From the NCBI RefSeq assembly GCF_003312875.1, contig NZ_CP015163.1, positions 930,001 to 994,000 of the forward strand: 64,000 bases of DNA. Reading direction: 5' to 3'. The DNA comes from Amycolatopsis albispora (GTDB taxonomy: Bacteria; Actinomycetota; Actinomycetes; Mycobacteriales; Pseudonocardiaceae). Both the position numbers and the translations under genes were made by a program. Positions 46,462 to 56,983 of the stretch are shown one piece after another. The notes beneath the pieces are model-generated. The model was not told where the DNA came from. It ran no database searches and was given only the letters and a program-made list of their open reading frames with translations. Numbering within the stretch: position 1 is the first letter of the stretch; each line of letters opens with the position of its first letter.

Positions 46462-49400
46462 TGCCGAAACGCACAGACATCGAGCACGTGCTCGTCATCG
46501 GCTCCGGCCCGATCGTGATCGGGCAGGCCGCCGAGTTCGACTACTCGGGCACGCAGGCCTGCCGCGTGCTGCGCGACGAGGGCCTGCGGGTCAGCCTGGT
46601 GAACTCGAACCCGGCCACGATCATGACCGACCCCGAGTTCGCCGACGCCACCTACATCGAGCCGGTCACCCCCGACTTCGTCGAGAAGGTCATCGCCGCC
46701 GAGCGCCCGCAGGCGCTGCTGGCCACCCTCGGCGGGCAGACCGCGCTGAACTGCGCGGTCGCGCTGCACGAACGCGGCGTGCTGGAGAAGTACGGCGTCG
46801 AGCTGATCGGCGCCGACATCGACGCCATCCAGCGCGGCGAGGACCGCCAGAAGTTCAAGGACATCGTGCGCCAGATCGGCGGCGAGGTGCCCCGCAGCGC
46901 GGTGTGCCACTCGATGGACGAGGTCCGCGCGACCGTGGAGAAGCTCGGGCTGCCGGTGGTCATCCGGCCGTCGTTCACCATGGGCGGCCTCGGCTCCGGC
47001 ATGGCGCACACGCACGAGGACCTCGAGCGCATGGCCTCGGTCGGGCTGGAGGAAAGCCCGGTCACCGAGGTGCTCATCGAGGAGAGCGTGCTCGGCTGGA
47101 AGGAGTACGAGCTCGAGCTGATGCGCGACCGCCAGGACAACGTGGTGGTCGTCTGCTCGATCGAGAACGTGGACGCGATGGGCGTGCACACCGGCGACTC
47201 GGTCACCGTGGCGCCCGCGATGACCCTGACCGACCGCGAGTACCAGCACATGCGCGACGTCGGCATCGACGTGCTGCGCGCGGTCGGCGTGGACACCGGC
47301 GGCTGCAACATCCAGTTCGCGATCAACCCGCGCGACGGCCGCATGGTGGTCATCGAGATGAACCCGCGCGTGTCGCGGTCGAGCGCGCTGGCCTCGAAGG
47401 CCACCGGCTTCCCGATCGCCAAGATCGCCGCGAAGCTGGCCATCGGCTACACCCTCGACGAGATCCGCAACGACATCACCGGCGAGACCCCGGCCTCGTT
47501 CGAGCCCACGCTCGACTACGTGGTGGTGAAGGTGCCGCGGTTCGCCTTCGAGAAGTTCCCCGGCGCGGACCCGACGCTGACCACCACGATGAAGAGCGTC
47601 GGCGAGGCCATGTCGATGGGCCGCAGCTTCCCCGAGGCGCTCGGGAAGGCGTTGCGCTCGATCGACACCAAGGCGGCCGGTTTCTGGACCGTGCCCGATC
47701 CCGAGGGCGCCACGCTCGAGTCCACATTGGAGTCGCTGCGCAACCCGCACGACGGCCGCCTGTACGCGGTCGAGCGGGCGCTGCGGCTCGGCGCCACCGT
47801 CCAGCAGGTGCACGAGGCCAGCGGGATCGACCCGTGGTTCATCGACCAGATCGCGCTGATCGGCGAGGTGGGCCAGGAGATCGCGCAGGCACCGGTGCTC
47901 GACGGCGAACTGCTGCGCCGCGGCAAGCGCACCGGGCTGTCCGACCGCCAGATCGCCGCACTGCGCCCGGAACTGGCCGGCGAGGACGGGGTGCGGGCGC
48001 TGCGGCACCGCCTCGGCGTGCGCCCGGTGTTCAAGACGGTCGACACCTGCGCCGCCGAGTTCGCCGCGAAAACGCCGTACCACTACTCGGCCTACGAGAC
48101 CGATCCCGCCGCGGAGTCGGAAGTGGCGCCGCAGCGGGAAAAGCAGAAGGTGCTCATCCTCGGCTCCGGGCCGAACCGGATCGGGCAGGGCATCGAGTTC
48201 GACTACTCGTGCGTGCACGCCGCGCTCGCACTGCGCGAGGCCGGGTTCGAGGCGGTGATGGTCAACTGCAACCCGGAAACCGTGTCCACCGACTACGACA
48301 CCTCCGACCGGCTGTACTTCGAGCCGCTGTCCTTTGAGGACGTTCTCGAGGTGGTGCACGCCGAGCGCGAGTCCGGCACGGTGGCCGGGGTGATCGTGCA
48401 GCTGGGCGGGCAGACCCCGCTCGGGCTCGCGCGCCGCCTCGCCGCGGCGGGCGTGCCGGTGGTCGGCACCTCGCCCGAGGCGATCCACCTGGCCGAGGAC
48501 CGCGGTGCCTTCGGTGAGGTGCTGCGTGCCGCCGGTCTCCCGGCGCCGCGCTACGGCACGGCGACCTCGTTCGAGGGCGCGAAGCGGATCGCCGACGAGA
48601 TCGGCTACCCGGTGCTGGTGCGCCCGTCGTACGTGCTCGGCGGGCGCGGCATGGAGATCGTCTACGACGAGCCGTCGCTGGCCGGGTACATCCAGCGCGC
48701 CACCGAGGTCACCCCGGAGCACCCGGTGCTGGTGGACCGCTTCCTCGACGACTCCATCGAGATCGACGTGGACGCCCTGTTCGACGGCGAGGAGCTCTAC
48801 CTCGGCGGTGTGATGGAGCACATCGAGGAAGCCGGCATCCACTCCGGCGACTCCTCGTGCGCGCTGCCGCCGATCACGCTGGGCCGCACCGACCTGGACA
48901 CCGTCCGCCGTTCCACCGAGGCGATCGCGCGCGGCGTCGGCGTGCGCGGCCTGCTGAACGTGCAGTACGCGCTCAAGGACGACGTGCTCTACGTGCTGGA
49001 GGCGAACCCGCGTGCCTCGCGCACGGTGCCGTTCGTGTCCAAGGCGACGGCGGTGCCGCTGGCGAAGGCGGCTTCGCTGATCATGACCGGCTCCACGATC
49101 AAGGAGCTGCGCGCGTCCGGTGTGCTGCCGGCCGAGGGTGACGGCGGCGACCTGCCCGCCGACTCCCCGGTGTCGGTCAAGGAGGCCGTGCTGCCCTTCC
49201 ACCGCTTCCGCACCCCCGAGGGCCACGGCGTGGATTCCTTGCTGGGCCCCGAAATGAAGTCCACCGGCGAGGTGATGGGCGTGGACGTCTCGTTCGGCAA
49301 GGCCTTCGCCAAGTCGCAGAGCGGCGCCTACGGCTCGCTGCCCACCTCCGGGCGGGTGTTCGTCTCGGTGGCCAACCGCGACAAGCGCTCGCTGGTCTTC

Positions 49401-49775
49401 CCGGTCAAGCGCCTCGCCGATCTCGGCTTCGAGATCCTGGCCACCTCCGGCACCGCGGAAGTGCTGCGCCGCAACGGAATCCAGTGCTCGGTGCTGCGCA
49501 AGCACTTCGAGGGCAGCACCGAAGGCGAGCCGAACGTGGTCGAGGTGATCCTCGGCGGCGGGGTGGACATGGTGATCAACACCCCGTACGGCAACAGCGG
49601 CCCCCGCGTGGACGGCTACGAGATCCGCACCGCCGCCGTGTCGCGCGACATCCCTTGCATCACCACGATTCAGGGCGCTGCCGCGGCCGTACACGGCATC
49701 GAGGCGCTCATCCGGGGTGATATCGGGGTGCGCTCGCTCCAAGAGCTCCAGGCGGCTCTCCGGGCCTCGAAATGA
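46461..49775 (+). CDS. carB: Carbamoyl-phosphate synthase, large subunit
   Basis: A 1104-residue synthetase with two homologous ATP-grasp halves. The first half opens [21 protein letters not shown], the second [26 protein letters not shown] and [12 protein letters not shown] are the matching nucleotide blocks. The C-terminal allosteric domain (from about residue 935) follows. It makes carbamoyl phosphate for PyrB and for arginine. It overlaps pyrF by 4 bp. Confidence 0.98.
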   Translation: MPKRTDIEHVLVIGSGPIVIGQAAEFDYSGTQACRVLRDEGLRVSLVNSNPATIMTDPEFADATYIEPVTPDFVEKVIAAERPQALLATLGGQTALNCAVALHERGVLEKYGVELIGADIDAIQRGEDRQKFKDIVRQIGGEVPRSAVCHSMDEVRATVEKLGLPVVIRPSFTMGGLGSGMAHTHEDLERMASVGLEESPVTEVLIEESVLGWKEYELELMRDRQDNVVVVCSIENVDAMGVHTGDSVTVAPAMTLTDREYQHMRDVGIDVLRAVGVDTGGCNIQFAINPRDGRMVVIEMNPRVSRSSALASKATGFPIAKIAAKLAIGYTLDEIRNDITGETPASFEPTLDYVVVKVPRFAFEKFPGADPTLTTTMKSVGEAMSMGRSFPEALGKALRSIDTKAAGFWTVPDPEGATLESTLESLRNPHDGRLYAVERALRLGATVQQVHEASGIDPWFIDQIALIGEVGQEIAQAPVLDGELLRRGKRTGLSDRQIAALRPELAGEDGVRALRHRLGVRPVFKTVDTCAAEFAAKTPYHYSAYETDPAAESEVAPQREKQKVLILGSGPNRIGQGIEFDYSCVHAALALREAGFEAVMVNCNPETVSTDYDTSDRLYFEPLSFEDVLEVVHAERESGTVAGVIVQLGGQTPLGLARRLAAAGVPVVGTSPEAIHLAEDRGAFGEVLRAAGLPAPRYGTATSFEGAKRIADEIGYPVLVRPSYVLGGRGMEIVYDEPSLAGYIQRATEVTPEHPVLVDRFLDDSIEIDVDALFDGEELYLGGVMEHIEEAGIHSGDSSCALPPITLGRTDLDTVRRSTEAIARGVGVRGLLNVQYALKDDVLYVLEANPRASRTVPFVSKATAVPLAKAASLIMTGSTIKELRASGVLPAEGDGGDLPADSPVSVKEAVLPFHRFRTPEGHGVDSLLGPEMKSTGEVMGVDVSFGKAFAKSQSGAYGSLPTSGRVFVSVANRDKRSLVFPVKRLADLGFEILATSGTAEVLRRNGIQCSVLRKHFEGSTEGEPNVVEVILGGGVDMVINTPYGNSGPRVDGYEIRTAAVSRDIPCITTIQGAAAAVHGIEALIRGDIGVRSLQELQAALRASK

Positions 49776-50599
49776 TCATGGAACGGTTCGGGGCCAGGCT
49801 GAGCAAGGCGATCGCGGCCCGTGGCTCGCTGTGCGCCGGGGTGGACCCCCACCCCGGCCTGCTGCGGGCGTGGGACCTGCCGGAGGACGCCACCGGGCTG
49901 GAGCGCTTCGCGCTGACCGCCACCGAGGCGATCGCCGAGCACGTGGCGATCCTCAAGCCGCAGTCGGCGTTCTTCGAGACCTACGGCTCGAAGGGCATCG
50001 CGGTGCTGGAGCGGGTCGTCGAGCTGGCCCGCGAGGCCGGTGCGCTGGTGCTGCTCGACGTCAAGCGCGGGGACATCGGCTCGACCATGGCCGCCTACAC
50101 GGCGGCCTACCTGGCCGACGGGGCGCCGCTGGCGGCCGACGCCATCACCGTGTCGCCCTACCTCGGTTTCGGCTCGCTGGAAGCCGCGTTGACGGCCGCC
50201 GAAACCAGCGGGCGCGGGGTTTTTGTGCTCGCGCGCACGTCCAACCCGGAGAGCGCGGGGCTGCAGGGCACGGTGACCGCGGCGGGCCGCACGGTGGCCC
50301 AGGAAATCGTGGACGCGGTGGCCGAGCGGAACGCGGGAACCGCGCCACTGGGCGACATCGGCGTGGTGGCCGGGGCCACCATCGGCCGCGGGGAACTGGA
50401 CCTGAATAGGCTGAACGGCCCAATCCTGGCGCCCGGTTTCGGCGCCCAGGGGGCCACCGCGGCGGATTTACGTGCTCTTTTCGGGGCGGGTTCACCGGCG
50501 GTCCTGGCGGCTTCCTCACGCGACATCCTGCGGCACGGGCCGTCGCCGTCCGCCCTGCGTGAGGCCGTGTTCCGGGTCCGGGATTCGTTGCGGGACTGA
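49772..50599 (+). CDS. pyrF: Orotidine 5'-phosphate decarboxylase
   Basis: Final step to UMP. The 275-residue protein is the longer actinobacterial type 2 form, with [18 protein letters not shown], and the catalytic [16 protein letters not shown] where Asp-Lys-Asp residues gather. [11 protein letters not shown] and [15 protein letters not shown] form the phosphate end. pyrD is not in the window. It closes the operon; small hairpins follow. Confidence 0.96.
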   Translation: MIMERFGARLSKAIAARGSLCAGVDPHPGLLRAWDLPEDATGLERFALTATEAIAEHVAILKPQSAFFETYGSKGIAVLERVVELAREAGALVLLDVKRGDIGSTMAAYTAAYLADGAPLAADAITVSPYLGFGSLEAALTAAETSGRGVFVLARTSNPESAGLQGTVTAAGRTVAQEIVDAVAERNAGTAPLGDIGVVAGATIGRGELDLNRLNGPILAPGFGAQGATAADLRALFGAGSPAVLAASSRDILRHGPSPSALREAVFRVRDSLRD

Positions 50600-50605
50600 A
50601 CGTTC

Positions 50606-50642
50606 CGTGCTTGCCGCACGTGGTTCACGCGGGGTGGTGAAC
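50606..50642. terminator. Hairpins after the pyr operon
   Basis: Two small inverted repeats lie 7 to 43 bp after the pyrF stop: CGTGC/GCACG around TTGCC, and GTTCAC/GTGAAC around an 8-nt loop. There is no T-run. They are a plausible but weak end for the operon. Confidence 0.4.
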
Positions 50643-50710
50643 TCGCCCGAACAGGCGTGCGGCACGCCGATACCACCACCCGCATCCCCAGGTGGAGGCC
50701 CACCCCCGCA

Positions 50711-50739
50711 TTGTGGCAGGTATGGCAGGTGGGTACCGT
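50711..50739 (+). promoter_or_regulatory. Putative mihF promoter
   Basis: TTGTGG and TACCGT are 17 bp apart and would start transcription about 35 bp before the mihF GTG. The pair is a fair match to actinobacterial housekeeping promoters, but has not been tested here. Confidence 0.4.
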
Positions 50740-50780
50740 CCCGAGGACGGCCGAATTATTGAGTAATACCGGAGGAAATC

Positions 50781-51098
50781 GTGGCACTTCCCCAGCTGAC
50801 CGAGGAACAGCGTGCTGAGGCGCTGAAGAAGGCCGCTGCTGCCCGTCGCGCCCGCGCCGAGCTCAAGGAGCGGCTGAAGCGGGGTGGCACCACGCTGGTC
50901 GACGTGCTCAAGCAGGCGGACGAGGACGAGGTTCTCGGCAAGATGAAGGTGTCCGCTCTGCTGGAGGCCCTGCCCGGCGTTGGCAAGGTCCGCGCGCAGC
51001 AGACCATGGAGCGGCTCGAAATCGCGCCGAGCCGTCGCCTGCGTGGACTCGGCGACCGGCAGCGCAAGGCGCTGCTCGCCGAGTTCAGCGGCGAGTGA
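50781..51098 (+). CDS. mihF: Integration host factor, actinobacterial type (mIHF)
   Basis: Nucleoid-associated DNA-bending protein, 105 residues, unrelated in sequence to E. coli IHF. The helix-two-turn-helix region is [21 protein letters not shown] (split in the middle by the VGK turn), with a long basic N-terminal helix ([20 protein letters not shown]). The GTG follows GGAGG. It overlaps gmk by 4 bp. In streptomycetes it affects development and specialised metabolism. Confidence 0.95.
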   Translation: MALPQLTEEQRAEALKKAAAARRARAELKERLKRGGTTLVDVLKQADEDEVLGKMKVSALLEALPGVGKVRAQQTMERLEIAPSRRLRGLGDRQRKALLAEFSGE

Positions 51099-51696
51099 GC
51101 GGCGCGGAACACGGCGGCACCACAGCTGAGGGTGGGCCGGTGACGGGGAACCGGCACCGGCTCACCGTCGTATCCGGGCCGTCCGGGGTCGGCAAGTCCA
51201 GTGTCGTCACCGAGCTGCGCAAGCTGGACCCGGAGATCTTCTTCAGCGTCTCGGTGACCACCCGCCGCCCGCGCCCCGGCGAGGTGGACGGCGAGCACTA
51301 CCACTTCATCGACCGGCCCGCGTTCGACGCCATGGTGGCCAAGGGCGAACTGCTCGAACACGCCGAGTTCACCGGCAACTGCTACGGCACCCCGCGCGCG
51401 CCGGTGGAGAAGGCGCTGGCCGACGGCAAGCAGGCGATACTGGAGATCGAGCTGCAGGGCGCGCGCCAGGTGCGCGCCGCGATGCCGGAGGCCAGGCTGG
51501 TCATGCTGGTCCCGCCGTCCTGGGGGTGCTGGTGGGCAGGCTGACCGGCCGCGGCACCGAAGCCGACGAGGCGGTCCGGGCCAGGCTGGCCGAAGCGGAG
51601 CGTGAGCTCGCGGCCGCCGGCGAGTTCGACGCGACCGTGGTCAACGCCGACGTGAAGACCGCCGCGGCGGAGTTGTTAAGCTTGATGACGAGCTAG
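51095..51696 (+). CDS. gmk: Guanylate kinase, with an apparent one-base frameshift
   Basis: Phosphorylates GMP to GDP. The N-terminal part has the P-loop [29 protein letters not shown] and LLEHAEF. In the first frame the protein ends early at 51544, just after MLVPPSW. The expected continuation ([17 protein letters not shown] and so on to LLSLMTS) is present in the next frame and ends at 51696. One missing base in the G run at 51522-51526 explains it. A corrected protein would have about 200 residues. As gmk is normally essential, a sequencing error is the likeliest cause. Confidence 0.85.
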
Positions 51697-51729
51697 CTTG
51701 TTTTCCACAACCGTTCAGGAGTACTGCGC

Positions 51730-52002
51730 GTGACCATCACCCTGGGTGCACAGCACGAGGAACTCGAAGGCATCACCAATCCGCCGATCGACGACCTGCT
51801 CGAGAAGGTCAGTTCGAAGTACGCGCTGGTGATCTACTCGGCCAAGCGCGCCCGCCAGATCAACGACTACTACGCGCAGCTCGGTGAGGGCCTGCTGGAG
51901 TACGTCGGCCCGCTCGTCGAGCCGGGTCCCCGTGAGAAGCCGCTGTCGATCGCGCTGCGCGAGATCCACGCCGGCCTGCTCGAGCACACCGAAGGCGAAT
52001 GA
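51730..52002 (+). CDS. rpoZ: RNA polymerase omega subunit
   Basis: A 90-residue assembly subunit of RNA polymerase. [29 protein letters not shown] is the conserved core (about residues 17-45 here). GTG start at 51730, 33 bp after the restored gmk stop, and a 4-bp overlap with coaBC. The order gmk-rpoZ-coaBC-metK is conserved in actinobacteria. Confidence 0.96.
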   Translation: MTITLGAQHEELEGITNPPIDDLLEKVSSKYALVIYSAKRARQINDYYAQLGEGLLEYVGPLVEPGPREKPLSIALREIHAGLLEHTEGE

Positions 52003-53243
52003 GCCAGGCCCCCGGGCGCAAGCCCAGGGTCGTTCTCGGCGTCGGCGGCGGCATCGCCGCCTACAAGGCCTGCGAGGTGCTGCGTGGGCTGACCGAGTCC
52101 GGGCACGACGTGCGCGTGGTGCCCACCGACGCCGCGCTGAACTTCGTCGGCGCGGCCACCTTCGAGGCGCTGTCCGGTCATCCCGTGCACACCGGGGTGT
52201 TCAGCGACGTGCCCAGCGTGCAGCACGTGCGCATCGGCCACGAGGCGGACCTGGTGCTGGTGGTGCCCGCCACCGCGGACCTGCTGGCCAGGGCCGCCCA
52301 CGGGCGCGCTGACGACCTGCTCACCGGCACGCTGCTGATGGCGCGCTGCCCGGTGGCGTTCTTCCCGGCCATGCACACCGAGATGTGGCAGCACCCGGCC
52401 ACCAGGGACAACGTCGCACTGCTGCGCTCGCGCGGCCTGGTGGTCACCGAGCCGGATTCGGGCCGGTTGACCGGGGTGGACAGCGGGCCGGGCAGGCTCG
52501 CCGACCCCCGCGAGATCGTCGACCTGGCGAAACTGCTGCTCGCCGCCCCGGACGCGCTGCCGCGCGACCTGGAGGGCCTGCGGGTCGTGGTCTCCGCCGG
52601 TGGCACCCGTGAGCCGCTCGACCCGGTCCGGTACCTGGGCAACCGCTCGTCCGGCAAGCAGGGTTACGCGCTGGCACGGGTGGCGGCCCAGCGTGGCGCC
52701 GACGTCACCCTCGTCGCCGCGCACACCGTGGACCTGCCCGGTCCAGCGGGTGCGACCGTCCGGCACGTCTCCACCGCCGAGCAGCTCGCCGAAGCCGTGC
52801 GCGCGGAAGCCGAGCGCGCCGACGTGGTGGTGATGGCCGCCGCGGTGGCCGATTTCCGGCCCGCGTCGCGTGCGGAGCACAAAATCAAGAAAACCGACGA
52901 CGGTGGCGCGCCGACGGTCGACCTGGTGCGCAATCCGGACATTCTGGCCGGATTGGTGGAAAACCGGCGGCCGGACCAGATCGTGGTCGGATTCGCCGCC
53001 GAAACCGGCGACGCCGGTGGTGACGTGCTGCACCACGCGCGGGCCAAGCTCAAGCGCAAGGGCGCCGACCTGCTGGTGGTCAACGCGGTCGGCGAGGGCA
53101 AGGCGTTCGAGGTCGAGGACAACTCGGGCTGGCTGCTCGGCGCCGACGGAACCGAGGTTCCTATCCCGTTCGGCGCGAAGGCGCAACTGGCCGCCGCAGT
53201 GTGGGACGCGGTCGCGAGCTTGCGCAAGACTCAAGGTGGTTGA
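51999..53243 (+). CDS. coaBC: Bifunctional phosphopantothenoylcysteine decarboxylase/synthetase
   Basis: Makes 4'-phosphopantetheine for coenzyme A. Of 414 residues, the N-terminal CoaC half is an FMN-binding HFCD domain ([28 protein letters not shown]), and the C-terminal CoaB half has [28 protein letters not shown], and KIKKTDDG. The E. coli CoaC cysteine motif ACGD appears as [11 protein letters not shown] here. CoaA/X and CoaD are elsewhere. It overlaps rpoZ by 4 bp. Confidence 0.95.
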   Translation: MSQAPGRKPRVVLGVGGGIAAYKACEVLRGLTESGHDVRVVPTDAALNFVGAATFEALSGHPVHTGVFSDVPSVQHVRIGHEADLVLVVPATADLLARAAHGRADDLLTGTLLMARCPVAFFPAMHTEMWQHPATRDNVALLRSRGLVVTEPDSGRLTGVDSGPGRLADPREIVDLAKLLLAAPDALPRDLEGLRVVVSAGGTREPLDPVRYLGNRSSGKQGYALARVAAQRGADVTLVAAHTVDLPGPAGATVRHVSTAEQLAEAVRAEAERADVVVMAAAVADFRPASRAEHKIKKTDDGGAPTVDLVRNPDILAGLVENRRPDQIVVGFAAETGDAGGDVLHHARAKLKRKGADLLVVNAVGEGKAFEVEDNSGWLLGADGTEVPIPFGAKAQLAAAVWDAVASLRKTQGG

Positions 53244-53306
53244 GCACCGTCAGCCAGTACTCTGATGGGTGACCAGGGGACCCTAAGAAAGGGAAGTGAC
53301 GAGATC

Positions 53307-54509
53307 GTGAGTGCGTCGAACCGCAGGCTGTTCACTTCCGAGTCGGTGACCGAGGGGCATCCGGACAAGATCTGCGATGCGATCAGCGACTCGATCCTGG
53401 ACGCCCTGCTGAGCAAGGACCCGCGCAGCCGGGTGGCAGTGGAGACCCTGATCACCACCGGCCAGGTGCACGTCGCCGGCGAGGTGACCACCGAGGCCTA
53501 CGCGGACATCCCGACCATCGTCCGCGACGTCATCCTCCGGATCGGGTACGACTCGTCGGCCAAGGGCTTCGACGGCAACTCGTGCGGGGTGAACGTCGCG
53601 ATCGGCGCGCAGTCCCCGGACATCGCCCAGGGCGTGGACACCGCGTACGAGTCGCGCCTGGAGAACGCGCTGGACGAGATCGACCGCCAGGGCGCCGGCG
53701 ACCAGGGCCTGATGTTCGGCTACGCCTGCTCGGACACGCCTGAGCTGATGCCGCTGCCGATCGCGCTGGCGCACCGGCTGTCGCAGCGGCTGACCGGGGT
53801 CCGCAACAACGGCGTGCTGCCGTACCTGCGCCCGGACGGCAAGACCCAGGTGACCATCGAGTACGCCGGTGACCAGCCGGTGCGCCTGGACACCGTGGTC
53901 GTATCCACCCAGCACGCCGACGGCATCGACCTGGACAAGATGCTCGGGGTCGACGTCAAGGAGCACGTGGTCGCGCCGGAACTGGCCGAGCTGGAGCTGG
54001 ACACCGCGGACGTGCGGCTGCTGGTCAACCCGACCGGGCGTTTTGTCATCGGCGGCCCGATGGGTGACGCCGGGCTGACCGGCCGCAAGATCATCGTGGA
54101 CACCTACGGCGGCATGGCCCGTCACGGTGGTGGCGCGTTCTCCGGCAAGGACCCGTCCAAGGTGGACCGCTCGGCGGCCTACGCGATGCGGTGGGTGGCC
54201 AAGAACGTGGTGGCCGCGGGGCTGGCTTCGCGGGTCGAGGTGCAGGTGGCCTACGCGATCGGCAAGGCGTCCCCGGTCGGCCTGTTCGTGGAGACCTTCG
54301 GCACCGAGACGGTGGACCCGACGAAGATACAGGCCGCCATCCGCGAGGTGTTCGACCTGCGCCCGGCCGCGATCATCCGCGACCTGGACCTGCTGCGCCC
54401 GATCTACGCGCCGACCGCGGCGTACGGGCACTTCGGCCGCCCGGAGCTCGGGCTGCCGTGGGAGAGCACCCAGCGCGCCGCCGACCTGCGATCGATCGCC
54501 GGCGCCTGA
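53307..54509 (+). CDS. metK: S-adenosylmethionine synthetase
   Basis: Makes SAM from methionine and ATP, 400 residues. Motifs: [25 protein letters not shown], and the glycine-rich [19 protein letters not shown]. The GTG at 53307 gives the canonical length; the frame opens 14 codons earlier. The leader is short (63 bp) and holds no SAM riboswitch. It supplies the several methyltransferases encoded in this window. Confidence 0.97.
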   Translation: MSASNRRLFTSESVTEGHPDKICDAISDSILDALLSKDPRSRVAVETLITTGQVHVAGEVTTEAYADIPTIVRDVILRIGYDSSAKGFDGNSCGVNVAIGAQSPDIAQGVDTAYESRLENALDEIDRQGAGDQGLMFGYACSDTPELMPLPIALAHRLSQRLTGVRNNGVLPYLRPDGKTQVTIEYAGDQPVRLDTVVVSTQHADGIDLDKMLGVDVKEHVVAPELAELELDTADVRLLVNPTGRFVIGGPMGDAGLTGRKIIVDTYGGMARHGGGAFSGKDPSKVDRSAAYAMRWVAKNVVAAGLASRVEVQVAYAIGKASPVGLFVETFGTETVDPTKIQAAIREVFDLRPAAIIRDLDLLRPIYAPTAAYGHFGRPELGLPWESTQRAADLRSIAGA

Positions 54510-54527
54510 GCACACACGTTCCGCTGC

Positions 54528-54566
54528 AAGCCCTCGGCCCCGATCGGGGCCGGGGGCTTTCTTCTG
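54528..54566 (+). terminator. Rho-independent terminator of metK
   Basis: AAGCCC pairs with GGGCTT, and inside it CGGCCCC pairs with GGGGCCG around a small GAT-C loop. The stem is followed by TTCTTCT. It ends about 20 bp before the priA GTG. Confidence 0.8.
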
Positions 54567-54580
54567 GTAGAGATCACGAC

Positions 54581-56707
54581 GTGAACGGCGCGACCCCGCT
54601 GTGGGACCTCCCCGAGCCGCCCGCCGCCCGGAAGCCGGAGGGGACCGGCGCGGCGGGGGCGAAGCGTGCCGCGCCGAAGTCGAAGGCGGCCGCCGCGAAG
54701 GCAGCGGCGGCGCAGCGCCGGGGCGCGCAGAATCCGGCGCCGAGCGAGCCGGTCGCACGGGTGGTCGTGGACGTGCCGCTCGCGCACCTGGACCGCACGT
54801 TCGACTACCAGGTGCCGGAGAAGTTCCACGAAACCGCGGTGCCGGGCTGCCGCGTCCGCGTGCGGTTCGCCGGGCAGCTGGTCGACGGCTTTCTCCTGGA
54901 GCGCGCCGACACCACCGAGCACGTGGGCAAGCTGAGCTTTCTCGACCGGGTCACCTCCAGTGAACCGGTGCTCGGCCCGGAACTGGCCGCGCTGGGGCGC
55001 GCGGTGGCGCAGCGGTACGGCGGCACGCTCATCGACGTGCTGCGCCTGGCGATCCCGCCGCGCCACGCGAAGGCCGAGGGCGAGCCGCCGCGCGAGGTCG
55101 CGCCGGTGCCGGAGGCACCCGGTTCAACTGGTTGGACACGGTATCCGTCGGGTGGTTCATTCCTCGAAGCGCTGGGCGCCGGCCGTCGGGCGCACGCGGT
55201 GTGGCAGGCGTTGCCGGGGGAGGACTGGCCGCGCCGTCTCGCCGAAGCGGCGGCCACCGTGGCGGCCGCGGGCCGGGGGGCGGTGCTGGTCGTGCCGGAT
55301 CAACGCGACCTCAAGCGCCTGCACCAGGCGTGCGCCGAGCTGGTCGGCGAGGAGGCGGTGGTCGCGCTGACCGCCGAGAGCGGTCCCGCCGAGCGGTACC
55401 GCCGCTGGCTGGCGGTGTCGCGCGGGGCGGTCCGGGTGGTCGTCGGCACGCGGGCCACCATGTTCGCCCCGGTGCACGACCCCGGCCTGTTCGTGGTCTG
55501 GGACGACGGGGACGACCTGCACGCCGACCCGCACATGCCGTATCCGCAGGTCCGCGACGTGCTCATGGTGCGGGCACACGCCAGCAACGCGTCGCTCCTG
55601 GTCGCCGGGTTCAACCGGACGGCCGAGGCGCAGCTGCTCGTCGAGACCGGCTGGGCGCATCCGATCGTGGCGAGCCGGGACGACCTGCGTGCGCGGGCGC
55701 CACGCGTCACGCCGGTGGGGGAGGACTTCGACGTCGCGCGGGACGAGGCGGCGAAGGCCGCGCGCCTGCCGTCCGTTGCCTTCGAAGCGGCACGCCAGGG
55801 CTTGGCGGCAGGCGCGCCGGTCCTGGTCCAGGTGCCGCGACGGGGATACGTACCTGCGCTGGCCTGCGGGCAGTGCCGCACCCCGGCGCGCTGCCGCCGC
55901 TGCGCGGGGCCGTTGGTCCTGCCAGGTGGACACGACCAGGGCGCGCCGCGTGCGCCGCACTGCCGGTGGTGCGGGGTGCCGGAGGCGGGATTCCGCTGCC
56001 CGGCGTGCGGTTCGGCGCGGCTGCGGGCGGTGGTGATCGGGGCGAAGCGCACGGCCGAGGAGATGGGCCGCGCGTTCCCGGGGGTGCCGGTGCGCACTTC
56101 CGGCGCGTCGGAGGTGCTGGCGGAGGTGCCCGCGCGGCCTGCGCTGGTGATCGCGACGCCCGGCGCGGAGCCGATCGCCGAGGGCGGTTACGGCGCCGCG
56201 CTGCTGCTGGACGGCTGGGCGTTGTTGGGCAGGCAGGACCTGCGCGCGGCGGAGGAAACGCTGCGTCGCTGGATGGCCGCAGCCGCGCTGGTGCGACCGG
56301 GACCGGAGGGCGGGCGCGTGATCGTCGGCGCCGAGGCGGGGCTGACGCCGGTGCAGGCGCTGGTGCGCTGGGACCCGGCGTGGCACGCGAGTGTCGAACT
56401 GGGTGAACGCCGCGAGCTGGGGTTCCCGCCGGCGGTGCGGATGGCCAGTGTCGAGGGCAGCCCGGAGACCGTCGCCGCCTACCTCGACGAGACGCGGTTG
56501 CCGGACAGTGTCGAACTGCTCGGACCGGTGCCGATCGGCGAAATCGACGACGAAGGCCGTTCGGAACGCGAGCGCATGCTGCTCCGGGTGCCGCGGGAAG
56601 ACGGCCGCGCCCTCGCGGCGGCGCTCGCCAGCGGACAGGCGGTGCGCAGCGCACGCAAGGAAGCGGAAGCGCTGCGGGTGCAACTCGACCCGCTGGAGCT
56701 GATTTAG
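54581..56707 (+). CDS. priA: Primosomal protein N' (PriA), actinobacterial form without helicase motifs
   Basis: Replication restart protein, 708 residues. The 3'-DNA-binding domain is near the N-terminus (VVVDVPLAHLDRTFDYQVPE; GCRVRVRFAGQLVDGFLL). The zinc-binding cysteine clusters are kept (CGQCRTPARCRRCAG, HCRWCG, FRCPACGS). The Walker A box is gone and the DEEH box reads DDGDDLHADP, so ATPase and helicase activity are not expected. This loss is normal for actinobacterial PriA. GTG start directly after the metK terminator. Confidence 0.92.
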   Translation: MNGATPLWDLPEPPAARKPEGTGAAGAKRAAPKSKAAAAKAAAAQRRGAQNPAPSEPVARVVVDVPLAHLDRTFDYQVPEKFHETAVPGCRVRVRFAGQLVDGFLLERADTTEHVGKLSFLDRVTSSEPVLGPELAALGRAVAQRYGGTLIDVLRLAIPPRHAKAEGEPPREVAPVPEAPGSTGWTRYPSGGSFLEALGAGRRAHAVWQALPGEDWPRRLAEAAATVAAAGRGAVLVVPDQRDLKRLHQACAELVGEEAVVALTAESGPAERYRRWLAVSRGAVRVVVGTRATMFAPVHDPGLFVVWDDGDDLHADPHMPYPQVRDVLMVRAHASNASLLVAGFNRTAEAQLLVETGWAHPIVASRDDLRARAPRVTPVGEDFDVARDEAAKAARLPSVAFEAARQGLAAGAPVLVQVPRRGYVPALACGQCRTPARCRRCAGPLVLPGGHDQGAPRAPHCRWCGVPEAGFRCPACGSARLRAVVIGAKRTAEEMGRAFPGVPVRTSGASEVLAEVPARPALVIATPGAEPIAEGGYGAALLLDGWALLGRQDLRAAEETLRRWMAAAALVRPGPEGGRVIVGAEAGLTPVQALVRWDPAWHASVELGERRELGFPPAVRMASVEGSPETVAAYLDETRLPDSVELLGPVPIGEIDDEGRSERERMLLRVPREDGRALAAALASGQAVRSARKEAEALRVQLDPLELI

Positions 56708-56713
56708 CCGAGG

Positions 56714-56983
56714 TCGACGGCCTGGTGAGGCCAGTCCAACCGGCGGCCTGGCCGGGCCAGCTCGACCGGCGGCCTGGCCGGGGCCAGCTCAAGCGTGGCT
56801 TCGTTGGTGTCCAGGTCGAGCCACGTCAATCGGCGCCCTGGTCGAACCGTTCAATCAGTGACCCGGTCGGGCCAGCTCAATCGGCGGTCTGGTCGAGCTG
56901 GCTCAACCGGGGCCTGGGTTGAGCCAGTTAACCGGCGGCCTCGTCGGGCTCGTTCAATCGCCGGTTTGGTCGAGCCAGGTCAA
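56714..56983. repeat. Tandem array of about ten imperfect 26-bp units
   Basis: Units of 25-27 bp (one of 37) run from 56714 to 56983 with starts near 56714, 56740, 56766, 56793, 56830, 56855, 56881, 56907, 56932 and 56958. Each has the pattern of CCGGCGGCCTGG, a short spacer, then CCAG and ending TCAA. CTGG and CCAG in each unit can pair as a small hairpin. The array fills the gap between the convergent priA and GntR genes, and the last unit is the coding 3' end of the GntR gene. Confidence 0.85.

Noticed and set aside
46311..49742. Open frame of 1143 codons antisense to carB
   Set aside because: It mirrors carB exactly, is a His/Arg/Gly-rich low-complexity translation, and has no family motif. 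Long antisense frames are expected at 70% GC.
53244..53306. SAM riboswitch upstream of metK
   Set aside because: The leader is only 63 bp and shows none of the paired elements of SAM riboswitch classes.
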